From: Crossiella equi | GTDB lineage: Bacteria > Actinomycetota > Actinomycetes > Mycobacteriales > Pseudonocardiaceae | Length of the DNA stretch: 64,000 nt | Direction of reading: 5' to 3' | Assembly: GCF_017876755.1 (NCBI RefSeq) | Contig: NZ_JAGIOO010000001.1 | Coordinates: 310,001-374,000 of the forward strand | Shown: positions 57,068 through 64,000 of the stretch, in pieces | How the letters are laid out: each line of letters starts with the position of its first letter | Position numbering within the stretch: position 1 is the stretch's first letter | The notes under the pieces: generated by a model | What the model was told of the DNA's origin: nothing | The model's database searches: none | The model's input: the letters and a program-made list of their open reading frames with translations, nothing else | Translations under genes and position numbers: made by a program

Positions 57068-57703
57068 ATGTACCGCACCCGACGCCCCGGCCCCGGACAG
57101 CTCCCCCTGTGGCCGGACATGCCGAAGCGCAGGCCCGTCACTCCCCGGGCCTGCCGCCTGTGCCCTACCTGGTTCTGCCCTGTTACCCGGACCACCACCC
57201 TGTGCCCGTCCTGCCTGATCGCTCAGGCCAACGCCGACGAGCGCCAGGACGCCGCCCTTCGGGTCACCGATCCGGCCCGAGGGCAGTTCACATTGATCAC
57301 TCGGCGGCGCGTCCTGAGGCCCGCCCAGGCCGTATCCAGGCCGTCGGACGTGGAGAAAGGCGGAGAAGCCTGGAGAACTGCCGAGAAGCTTCCCGCAGGT
57401 CAGCCCCTGTTCTCACACTCCAGGCCCTGGTCAGCCCCGACCTGGCCTCAGAACTGGAAGTTCTCCGAGCGGGAGGCCGACTCGATGACGGGGGCGAAGC
57501 GGCTGGCGCTGGCCTCGGCGACCTTGCGCAGCCCGTCGTTGACCGCCTCCACCACCAGCTCGCCCAGCACCCGCGCGTCGCCCTGGCGCAGCACGCGCGG
57601 GTCGATGGTCACCTCGGTGAGGCGGCCGGTGCCCTGCACGGAGACGGTGACCTCGTCGCGCTGCGACCGGCCCTCCACCACCATGGACTCCACGCTGGCC
57701 TGA
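57068..57703 (+). CDS. Possible zinc-finger AICE protein running through attR
   Basis: GGGAGG is followed 5 bases later by an ATG. The first 100 or so residues look real: MYRTRRPGPGQLPLWPDM, then a CxxC pair (RACRLCPTWFC, TLCPSCLIAQANADER). The frame continues over the attR core at 57448 and ends at 57703 inside the antisense of the ybaB-like gene. The last 80 residues are therefore a by-product of insertion. In the excised circle the frame would instead read from the core into the left end of the element and stop near base 47691. The protein's role is unknown. Confidence 0.5.
   Translation: MYRTRRPGPGQLPLWPDMPKRRPVTPRACRLCPTWFCPVTRTTTLCPSCLIAQANADERQDAALRVTDPARGQFTLITRRRVLRPAQAVSRPSDVEKGGEAWRTAEKLPAGQPLFSHSRPWSAPTWPQNWKFSEREADSMTGAKRLALASATLRSPSLTASTTSSPSTRASPWRSTRGSMVTSVRRPVPCTETVTSSRCDRPSTTMDSTLA
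57448..57464. repeat. attR core (TCAGAACTGGAAGTTCT)
   Basis: The right copy of the direct repeat. It encodes, on the minus strand, the last five codons and the stop of the ybaB-like gene (Glu-Asn-Phe-Gln-Phe-stop in the frame). Confidence 0.88.
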
Positions 57704-57804
57704 ATGCGCTCGATCTCCGCCTGCTGGCGGCGCACCCGCTCCAGCAGCTCGTCGACCTCGGGGATGTCGGCGCGGTTGAACTCGGCGAAGGGGTCGGGCT
57801 GCAT
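57448..57804 (-). CDS. YbaB/EbfC-family DNA-binding protein of the ESX locus
   Basis: A 118-residue YbaB-like protein: an N-terminal coiled helix (IPEVDELLERVRRQQAEIERIQASVES) followed by the strand-rich core DEVTVSVQGTGRLTEVTIDPRVL and a C-terminal helix. Such proteins (compare EspL) recur in ESX loci. The last codons coincide with attR, and the stop is kept, so the AICE leaves the protein whole. In the uninterrupted operon the next gene would be eccD. Confidence 0.88.
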   Translation of the reverse strand: MQPDPFAEFNRADIPEVDELLERVRRQQAEIERIQASVESMVVEGRSQRDEVTVSVQGTGRLTEVTIDPRVLRQGDARVLGELVVEAVNDGLRKVAEASASRFAPVIESASRSENFQF

Positions 57805-57826
57805 GTGGTTCCGTCCTTACGGGTGC

Positions 57827-58933
57827 TCAGGGCAGCAGCGAGCCACGCGTGCGTAGCTCACCGAGGCGGGTGGGGTCACTGATGTACTGGCGAACGAGCT
57901 CGGGCGTGAGCCGGTCCGGCGAGACCTGGCCGTGCAGCTCGATGCCCATCTGCACGGCGTACTGGTCGGCGGGGTCGGTCCAGTGGCCGCTGGCCAGGTC
58001 GGCGGCGTTGGCGCCCTGGTGCAGCTCGAAGGAGGAGAACCCGGCGGCGGTGCCGACGTAGCCGTAGTGCAGGTTGGACCAGAAGTCGTGCCGGATGCGC
58101 TCGCTCGTGCCGTCCACCGGCGTGAGGAACCCGGTGTGCCGGTTCATGCCCATCATCGTGCGGATCTCACCCTTGTGGTCCCACGGACCGCCCGGTCGCA
58201 CCAGCCAGGTGAACAGGCCCAGCGCGTGCCCCTTGTCGCGGGCGGACTCCAGCGGTTCCAGCAGCCCGCCCCAGCCGGGGTTGTTCAGCCGGTGCAGGCC
58301 CCGCGTGGTGGCCGAGGCGCCGTTGTAGGCCATCTCGTTGGTGATGTAGTCGACCAGCCGCTGGTACGGGGTGCGCAGCAGGCTCGGCGGCAGGATGCCC
58401 CCGGGCGGGAACAGGCCGGTCAGCTCGGCGCCCAGCTGCGCCACGATCTTGCGCGCGGCCAGCACCGCGGCCTCGCCGACGGCGTTGGCGTGCACCAGGT
58501 ACGGCTGGAGGCTGCCGTTGTGGATGGCCGCCGAGACGGCCAGCAGCTCGACGTTGCGGCCGCGTTCGGCGAACTGGGCGACCACCTTGTCCATGGCCGT
58601 GCGCGCCTTGCGCAGGGCGGCGGCCGCGCTGCGCAACCGGTCGGCCTGCTGGCGCAGGGCCTGCTCCTGGTTGAGCTTGAGGTTGGTGCTCCACCGCTCG
58701 ACCAGGGCCAGGAAGGCCTGGTAGGCCGGGCCGCGCCAGCCGCTGTTGGCCTTGCGCGCGTGGGCGAGCACGGCCTCGGCGATGGCGTTGGCCTTCTCGG
58801 CCTGGGTGGTGAGCCGGGCGGCCTCGGCCTCCAGCGCGGCGGGGTTGCCGGTGACGATCACCTGGAACTGACGCAGCGCGGCGGCGTATCCGGCCAGGAT
58901 CGCCGAGACCGGGCTGCCCACCAGGGTGGTCAT
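57827..58933 (-). CDS. ESX-linked polymorphic toxin (WXG-like N terminus, toxin 44-like C terminus)
   Basis: A 368-residue protein. The first 130 residues are helical, with a WxG turn (NSGWRGPAYQAFL, about 65-69) like ESX substrates. The C-terminal half (about 195-340) has blocks typical of Bacterial toxin 44: YITNEMAYNG, GGPWDHKGEI (251-256) and DFWSNLHYGYVGTAAGF (283-299), with several conserved His/Asp/Lys. This family is predicted to be a nuclease, so this is probably a secreted toxin. No immunity gene is seen next to it. ATGA overlap with the preceding ESX gene. Confidence 0.8.
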   Translation of the reverse strand: MTTLVGSPVSAILAGYAAALRQFQVIVTGNPAALEAEAARLTTQAEKANAIAEAVLAHARKANSGWRGPAYQAFLALVERWSTNLKLNQEQALRQQADRLRSAAAALRKARTAMDKVVAQFAERGRNVELLAVSAAIHNGSLQPYLVHANAVGEAAVLAARKIVAQLGAELTGLFPPGGILPPSLLRTPYQRLVDYITNEMAYNGASATTRGLHRLNNPGWGGLLEPLESARDKGHALGLFTWLVRPGGPWDHKGEIRTMMGMNRHTGFLTPVDGTSERIRHDFWSNLHYGYVGTAAGFSSFELHQGANAADLASGHWTDPADQYAVQMGIELHGQVSPDRLTPELVRQYISDPTRLGELRTRGSLLP

Positions 58934-59904
58934 GCCGACACCTTGCCGTCGCCGTCACCGTCGATGGCCACCGTGACCGGTTTGCCGCCGAGGTTGACCG
59001 TGACGTTGGAGTCCACCCCCGCGGCCGCGTTGACCGTGGTGGAGCCCTCCGCGGTGGTCACCGTGACGCTGACCCCGCCGCTCGCCCCGGCCTGCCCACC
59101 CGGCGACGGGGCGGGGGCAGGTGCCGGAGCGGGAGCCGGGGCCGGGTCGACCGGGATCCACATGTTGGACCCGTTGCCGCCCAGCGCCGGGGGCTTGTAG
59201 TCGGTGAAATCCTTGGCGGGCAACGTGGTGGGCGGACCGGGAAGGGTCGGCGTGGTGCCGCCCGGGTTCGGCACCGGCTGCTGGCCGCCGGGCAGCTGCG
59301 GGGTCTCCCCCGAGCCCGCACCGTTGTTGCCGGTGACCAGGCCGACCAGCTTCTCCAGGTGACCGATGACCTCGGCCATCGTGGCCAGCTTCTGGGCCAG
59401 CTCGACCGCGCCCAGGGACTTCAGCAGCGCGCCGAGCGCGGCCAGGAAGCCCTTGAGCGCGCCGCTGGTCGCGGTGGACAGCGCCACCGCGGCGGCGTAG
59501 GTCCACGGGTTGGACATCAGCCCGGACACCGTGGGGTTGACCGCGGCCACCACGCTCTTGAACGCCAGCTGGGCCTTCTGGATGATCGAGGCGGCCAGAC
59601 CGAGTTTCTGCGCGACCTCCTTGACCACCGAGATGATCTTGGTGAAGGACTCCAGCAGCGTGGTGATCTTCTTGGCGGCCGAGTCCGAGGCCGGGCCGCG
59701 CCAGACCTTGCGCAGCTGCTCCCCGGCCTGCTTGAGCTGCTGGTAGAGCTGGGCGAACTCGTTGGCCTTGCCCAGCAGGTCGGTGACCTGCTTGAGGATC
59801 TGCCCCGGGTTGCCCTGGATGATCCAGTTCAGGAAGGTGCCCGGTCCGCCGCCGGTGGCGGTGGCGTCCATGGCGGCGCTGACGGGAAAAGCCCCAACGG
59901 TCAC
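58930..59904 (-). CDS. WXG100-like ESX protein with Pro-rich tail
   Basis: A 324-residue protein. The N-terminal helical hairpin contains a WxG motif (VWRGPASDSAAKK, about 67-71), then a hydrophobic helical segment (PTVSGLMSNPWTYAAAVALSTATSGALKG). A Pro/Gly-rich linker follows, with APAPAPAPAPSPGG, and a strand-rich tail rich in Thr/Val. It looks like a structural ESX substrate or partner of the toxin gene overlapping it. Starts 31 bases after the first ESX gene. Confidence 0.75.
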   Translation of the reverse strand: MTVGAFPVSAAMDATATGGGPGTFLNWIIQGNPGQILKQVTDLLGKANEFAQLYQQLKQAGEQLRKVWRGPASDSAAKKITTLLESFTKIISVVKEVAQKLGLAASIIQKAQLAFKSVVAAVNPTVSGLMSNPWTYAAAVALSTATSGALKGFLAALGALLKSLGAVELAQKLATMAEVIGHLEKLVGLVTGNNGAGSGETPQLPGGQQPVPNPGGTTPTLPGPPTTLPAKDFTDYKPPALGGNGSNMWIPVDPAPAPAPAPAPAPSPGGQAGASGGVSVTVTTAEGSTTVNAAAGVDSNVTVNLGGKPVTVAIDGDGDGKVSA

Positions 59905-59935
59905 GGCGAGCTCCTCTGCATGGCGGACCGGCTGC

Positions 59936-60697
59936 TCAGGCGGCCGAGATCGGGCGGTACACCCGGGTGTCGGCGAGTCCGGTGAAGCTGGGCTGGACCA
60001 GGCCGTGGTTGTACAGGCGGCCCGAGTCGCCCACCACCGCGATCACCGGGTCGTCGCCACCGGTCGCGGCCAGCACCACGATGTCGCCCGAGCGCACCCC
60101 GCCGGGCACGTCGCCCAGGTCGCGGGCCACACCCTGGTACACGCCGATCACCCCGGCCAGCTGCTGGTTGGCCGGACCCGCGTCCAGCCACCGCGCGAAG
60201 GCCACCGGGTCGGCGAAGTCCCGGTCCCCGAGGTTGCCGATCCCCGCGGTGCGCAGGTAACCGAGGACGTTGTCCACCGACCCCGGCTCGGCGCGCACCG
60301 AGAGGCTGTCACCGGTCGCGGCGGCGGACAGCCTCTCGGCCGACGGGGAACTCCACAGCGTGGAGGACACCTTCGACAGCTCCGTCTGCCGCCCCGCGTA
60401 GGCGTCGGCGACCTTGCGGTCCTGCTCCTGGTAGATGTCGGCGACCTTGCGCACGGCGTCGTTGAACTCCTGCAACAGCGACAGCAGCGTCGTCAGGGAG
60501 TTCACCTGGCTCGCCTCGAGCTTGGCGTTCATCGAGGCCACCGCGGCACCCAGGGTGGAGAAGTCGGACGGGTTGACCTTCATCGAGCGCAGCGCGCTGA
60601 CCGCGTTCGCGGCCTGCATGATGATGCCGCTGAGGTTGCCCGCGACCGAGCGCATCTCCTCGGGGCTGGCATTGAACCCTGGCAGGCTCACCGACAT
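59936..60697 (-). CDS. ESX-associated protein with WXG-like N terminus
   Basis: A 253-residue protein. The N terminus (MRSVAGNLSGIIMQAANAVSALRS ... FNDAVRKVADIYQEQDRKVADAYAGRQTEL) forms long helices as in ESX substrates. The C-terminal part (about 140-250) is a separate alpha/beta domain without a recognised family (GVRSGDIVVLAATGGDDPVIAVVGD). GGGAGG precedes the ATG at 60697. It is the first gene of the minus-strand ESX operon, divergent from eccC. Confidence 0.75.
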   Translation of the reverse strand: MSVSLPGFNASPEEMRSVAGNLSGIIMQAANAVSALRSMKVNPSDFSTLGAAVASMNAKLEASQVNSLTTLLSLLQEFNDAVRKVADIYQEQDRKVADAYAGRQTELSKVSSTLWSSPSAERLSAAATGDSLSVRAEPGSVDNVLGYLRTAGIGNLGDRDFADPVAFARWLDAGPANQQLAGVIGVYQGVARDLGDVPGGVRSGDIVVLAATGGDDPVIAVVGDSGRLYNHGLVQPSFTGLADTRVYRPISAA

Positions 60698-60801
60698 CGC
60701 ACCCTCCCGTGGACGCACCGGTCTCGACTTGCACCAGCGAGCCTAGGTTCGGGCCCTGCCCTCGACAGACGGCAAAAGTACCCACCACCGCGACGGCCGA
60801 A

Positions 60802-63800
60802 GTGACCAGACTGCTGTGGGTGCACACCGCGCGGAGAGGCCGCCGGGCCGTCGAGGTCCCGTCCGGCGAGATCACCCTGCAGTCCCCGCCCATGCTGTCC
60901 CGTGGCTCCAACCAGGGGATGATGGGCCTGCTGTTCATGCTGCCGATGATGCTGGGCATGGGCGCCATGTCCTTCGTCTACATCGGACGCGGCGGCGGGG
61001 TGATGACCTACGTCTTCGGCGGCCTGTTCGTCATCGTGATGATCGGCATGGTCGTCATGTCGTTGGCGCAGAACCGCTCCCAGAACAAGGCCAAGATCAA
61101 CGAGGAGCGGCGGGACTACCAGCAGTACCTGGCCAACCTGCGCAAGCAGGTCCGCGAGGTGGCCACCCGGCAGCGCGCCGCCCTGACCGAGGCCAACCCG
61201 GAGCCGGGCGACCTGTGGACGCTGGTCGACACCGAGGTGCTCTGGGCCCGCCGCCGCTCCGACCCCGACTTCGGGCAGCTGCGCGCCGGGCGCGGCCCGC
61301 AGCGCCTGGCCACTCCCCTGCGCGCGCCCCAGACCGTGCCGCTGGAGGAGCTGGACCCGGTCTCCTCCACCTCGCTGCGGCACTTCATCCGCGCCTACTC
61401 CACCGTGCCCGACCTGCCCGTCTCGGTGTCGCTGCGCTCCTTCGCCCGCATCGGCGTCTCCGGCCCGCGCGCGGTCGTGCTGGACCTGACCCGGGCGCTG
61501 CTGGCCCAGGCCGCGCTCGCCCACTCCCCCGCCGACCTGCGCGTCGCGGTGTGCGTGGCCGCGGACCGGCGGCACGAGTGGGACTGGGTGAAGTGGCTGC
61601 CGCACGCCCAGGACAGCACCACCGCCGACGCGGTCGGCCCCACGAGACTGGTGGCCACCGACCTGGGCACCCTGGCCGACCTGCTCGGCACCGACCTGGG
61701 CGACCGCGCGCCGTTCACCCGCCGCGCCGGAATGGGCTTCGACCAGCCGCACGTGCTGCTCGTCGTGGACGGCGGCCGCACCTTCGGCGACCCGCGCCTG
61801 GCACCGGCCGGTGGCCAGCACGGGGTGACCGTGCTGGACGTCAGCCACGAGGTGCCGGTGGACACACCCGGCACGGAGAGCCTGCGCCTGCACGTCTCCG
61901 CCACCCGGATGGGCATGGTCACCGGTGAGGGCAGCGACTCGCGGGTGGCCTACCTGGGTGAGCCCGACCGCCTGGACTCCGCCGCCGCCGAGGCCCTGGC
62001 CCGCCTGCTCACCCCGCGCTACCACGGTGCCGGACCGGCCGCCGAGGCCCCGGTGAACGCCTCCTTCGGCCTGGCCGGGCTACTCGGCCTGGGCGACCCG
62101 CGCGATGTCGACCCGGAGCTGACCTGGCGTCCGCGCTCCGCCCGGGAACGCCTGCGGCTGCCCCTGGGCCTGGACCCCGAGGGCCGTCCGGTGGAGCTGG
62201 ACCTCAAGGAGTCGGCGGAGAACGGCATGGGCCCGCACGGCCTGGTCGTGGGCGCCACCGGGTCCGGCAAGAGCGAGCTGCTGCGCACCCTGGTCACCGG
62301 CCTGGCCGTCACCCACTCCTCCGAGACGCTCAACCTCGCGCTCATCGACTTCAAGGGCGGCGCCACGTTCGCGGGCATGACCGGCCTGCCGCACACCTGC
62401 GCGGTGATCACCAACCTCTCCGACGACCTCACCCTGGTCGACCGCATGGCCGACGCCCTCAACGGCGAGATGCTGCGCCGCCAGGAGCTGCTGCGCGCGG
62501 CGGGCAACTTCGCCTCGGTGCGCGACTACGAGCGGGCCCGGGAGAACGGCGCCCCGCTGGCCCCGCTGCCCTCGCTGCTGCTGATCATCGACGAGTTCTC
62601 CGAGCTGCTGTCCAGCCGTCCGGAGTTCGTGGACCTGTTCGTCATGATCGGGCGCCTGGGCCGCAGCCTCGCGGTGCACCTGCTGCTGGCCTCCCAGCGC
62701 CTGGAGGAGGGCCGGTTGCGCGGCCTGGAGGCGCACCTGTCCTACCGGATCGGCCTGCGCACCTTCTCCGCCGCGGAGAGCCGCACGGTGCTCGGCGTGC
62801 CGGATGCCTACCACCTGCCCGCCATCCCCGGCTCGGCCTACCTGAAGTCCGACACCGAGACCTTGCAGCGGTTCAAGGCCGCCTACGTCTCCGGCGACCT
62901 GCCCGCCCGGGTCTCCGGCGACCCCGGCACCCCGGACGCACCCGGCCGCCAGGTCCTGCCGTACTCGCTGGACCGCATCGAGCTGCTCCAGCCCGTCGCG
63001 CAGGTCGTGACCGCCGCGCCGGAGGAGAACGCGCCCACCGGCACCGGCGAGACGATCATGGGCGCGATGGTCGGCGCGCTGATCGGCAAGGGTCCGGCCG
63101 CGCACCAGATCTGGCTGCCACCGCTGGACGAGCCGCCCACCCTGGACCACCTGCTGCCGCCGCTGGGCGAGGACCCCGAGCGCGGGCTGTGCCCGGTCGG
63201 CTGGGGTGGCAACGGCAGGCTGACCGTGCCGCTGGCCATCGTGGACAAGCCGTTCGAGCAGCGCCGCGACCTGATGTGGGCCGACCTGTCCGGCGCGGGC
63301 GGGCACGTGCTGCTCGTCGGCGCCCCGCAGAGCGGCAAGTCCACGTTCCTGCGCAGCCTCGTCAGCGTGCTGGCCCTGACCCACACCCCGGCCGAGGCGC
63401 AGTTCTTCCTGCTGGACATGGGCGGTGGCGCGCTGGCCCCGGTGGCCGAGCTGCCGCACGTCTCCGGCTACGCGGTGCGCCGCGACGCCGACCGCTGCCG
63501 CCGCCTGGTCGCCGAGCTGACCACGATGCTGGCCGAGCGCGAGGCGCTGTTCGCCCAGCACGGCATCGACTCCATGGCCACTTTCCGGTTGCGCCGCAAG
63601 GAGATCGCCGAGAGCGAGACCGGCGACCGCGAGTTCGGCGACGTCTTCCTCGTGGTGGACGGCTGGTCCACGGTGCGCGAGGAGTTCGAGGCACTGGAGA
63701 GCGCCATCACCAAGCTGGCCGCCCGGGGCCTGGGCTTCGGCATCCACGTGGTGATCGCGGCCAACTACTGGATGGCCGTGCGCCCACCGCTGCGCGACTC

Positions 63801-64000
63801 GATCAGCACCCGCTTCGAGCTGCGGCTGGGCGACCCGAGCGACTCCGCGATCGACCGCAGGGCCGCCCAGAACGTGCCCCAGGACGCCCCGGGCCGCGGC
63901 CTGACCCCGGACAAGCTGCACTTCCTTGGCGCGCTGCCCCGGATGGACGGGGTGCAGACCGCGGAGACCGTCGCGGCCGGGACCACCGAGCTGGTCAAGG
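60802..64000 (+). CDS. eccC: ESX secretion ATPase EccC (3' end beyond window)
   Basis: The gene is open to the right edge, giving 1066 residues so far. Two membrane helices (about 35-85: LLFMLPMMLGMGAMSFVYIG and VFGGLFVIVMIGMVVMSL) are followed by FtsK-like ATPase domains. Domain 1 has Walker A GATGSGKSE (about residue 484) and Walker B LLLIIDEF. Domain 2 has GAPQSGKST (about 840) and VFLVVDGW. A third ATPase domain is expected outside the window. It recognises ESX substrates and powers export. The GTG at 60802 (MTRLLWVHTAR) gives the family's usual N terminus; its ribosome site is weak. Confidence 0.94.
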   Translation, partial: MTRLLWVHTARRGRRAVEVPSGEITLQSPPMLSRGSNQGMMGLLFMLPMMLGMGAMSFVYIGRGGGVMTYVFGGLFVIVMIGMVVMSLAQNRSQNKAKINEERRDYQQYLANLRKQVREVATRQRAALTEANPEPGDLWTLVDTEVLWARRRSDPDFGQLRAGRGPQRLATPLRAPQTVPLEELDPVSSTSLRHFIRAYSTVPDLPVSVSLRSFARIGVSGPRAVVLDLTRALLAQAALAHSPADLRVAVCVAADRRHEWDWVKWLPHAQDSTTADAVGPTRLVATDLGTLADLLGTDLGDRAPFTRRAGMGFDQPHVLLVVDGGRTFGDPRLAPAGGQHGVTVLDVSHEVPVDTPGTESLRLHVSATRMGMVTGEGSDSRVAYLGEPDRLDSAAAEALARLLTPRYHGAGPAAEAPVNASFGLAGLLGLGDPRDVDPELTWRPRSARERLRLPLGLDPEGRPVELDLKESAENGMGPHGLVVGATGSGKSELLRTLVTGLAVTHSSETLNLALIDFKGGATFAGMTGLPHTCAVITNLSDDLTLVDRMADALNGEMLRRQELLRAAGNFASVRDYERARENGAPLAPLPSLLLIIDEFSELLSSRPEFVDLFVMIGRLGRSLAVHLLLASQRLEEGRLRGLEAHLSYRIGLRTFSAAESRTVLGVPDAYHLPAIPGSAYLKSDTETLQRFKAAYVSGDLPARVSGDPGTPDAPGRQVLPYSLDRIELLQPVAQVVTAAPEENAPTGTGETIMGAMVGALIGKGPAAHQIWLPPLDEPPTLDHLLPPLGEDPERGLCPVGWGGNGRLTVPLAIVDKPFEQRRDLMWADLSGAGGHVLLVGAPQSGKSTFLRSLVSVLALTHTPAEAQFFLLDMGGGALAPVAELPHVSGYAVRRDADRCRRLVAELTTMLAEREALFAQHGIDSMATFRLRRKEIAESETGDREFGDVFLVVDGWSTVREEFEALESAITKLAARGLGFGIHVVIAANYWMAVRPPLRDSISTRFELRLGDPSDSAIDRRAAQNVPQDAPGRGLTPDKLHFLGALPRMDGVQTAETVAAGTTELVK

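Larger units (their letters stand above)
47599..57464. mobile_element. pSAM2-like actinomycete integrative and conjugative element (AICE)
   Basis: A 9.85-kb insertion bounded by the 17-bp direct repeat TCAGAACTGGAAGTTCT. It carries the full AICE set on the minus strand: tyrosine integrase, excisionase, RepSA-like initiator, FtsK/TraB translocase and small spread/accessory proteins. An AT-richer two-gene plus-strand unit also lies inside. The integrase is at the left end next to attL, as usual. The target is the 3' end of a ybaB-like ESX gene rather than a tRNA gene. All core genes look intact, so the element may be able to excise. Confidence 0.93.

Noticed and set aside
1-64000. CRISPR arrays and rRNA or tRNA genes
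   Set aside because: No regularly spaced repeats with unique spacers, no rRNA-like blocks and no convincing tRNA were found on either strand by reading.

Overview
The window is high-GC actinobacterial DNA, about 70% G+C by eye. It has GTG starts, ATGA/GTGA stop-start overlaps, Streptomyces-type regulators, an ESX (type VII) secretion locus and a pSAM2-like integrative element. The gene families fit Pseudonocardiales (Pseudonocardiaceae-like), but the sequence alone does not fix the genus.

Region 1 (2-13339, minus strand) is part of a biosynthetic cluster. The genes in transcription order are: a possible regulator, an NRPS C-A-PCP, a C-PCP, a JmjC/cupin oxygenase, a TauD-family dioxygenase, an SHMT-like PLP enzyme, a nucleotidyltransferase, a GT-B glycosyltransferase, a class III aminotransferase and an NRPS A-PCP. 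Dioxygenase, SHMT-like enzyme, nucleotidyltransferase, glycosyltransferase and aminotransferase match, in order, the set that builds 5'-C-glycyluridine and its 5-amino-5-deoxyribose in muraymycin/caprazamycin/A-90289 antibiotics (LipL, LipK, LipM, LipN, LipO). The best reading is therefore a peptidyl-nucleoside antibiotic of the MraY-inhibitor class. The cluster continues to the left of the window, where the LipP-type phosphorylase, self-resistance and export genes should lie if the reading is right.

Region 2 (13609-46189) is chromosome with mixed functions. It holds a GNAT, an acyl-CoA dehydrogenase/APH-kinase/HAD operon with a divergent TetR, two MBL-fold hydrolases, an Amidase_6 gene split by an in-frame amber codon, and an XRE/MmyB regulator with an NmrA reductase. 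It also holds an oligopeptide ABC transporter divergent from a D-aminopeptidase, and a flavin monooxygenase/TetR pair with clear operators. A paralogous pair of unknown proteins, a GT1 glycosyltransferase divergent from an FAD oxidoreductase, and a Glu/Leu-type dehydrogenase follow. After those comes a short threonyl-tRNA synthetase preceded by a Thr-rich leader peptide and a perfect 16-bp terminator stem (transcription attenuation). The region ends with a modABC molybdate transporter with a Mop/HTH protein, and a GrpB protein.

Region 3 (46200-64000) is an ESX locus: EccD, a YbaB-like protein, a WXG-type protein carrying a polymorphic toxin 44-like domain, two further ESX proteins, and a divergent EccC that runs off the right edge. 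It is interrupted by a 9.85-kb actinomycete integrative and conjugative element (AICE, 47599-57464). The element carries integrase, excisionase, an HUH replication initiator, an FtsK/TraB translocase, small accessory proteins, and an AT-richer pair made of an HTH-phosphoribosyltransferase-like protein and an IMPase-like phosphatase. It sits in the last codons of the ybaB-like gene rather than in a tRNA gene, bounded by a 17-bp direct repeat. The insertion separates eccD from the rest of its operon and places it behind the element's int gene.
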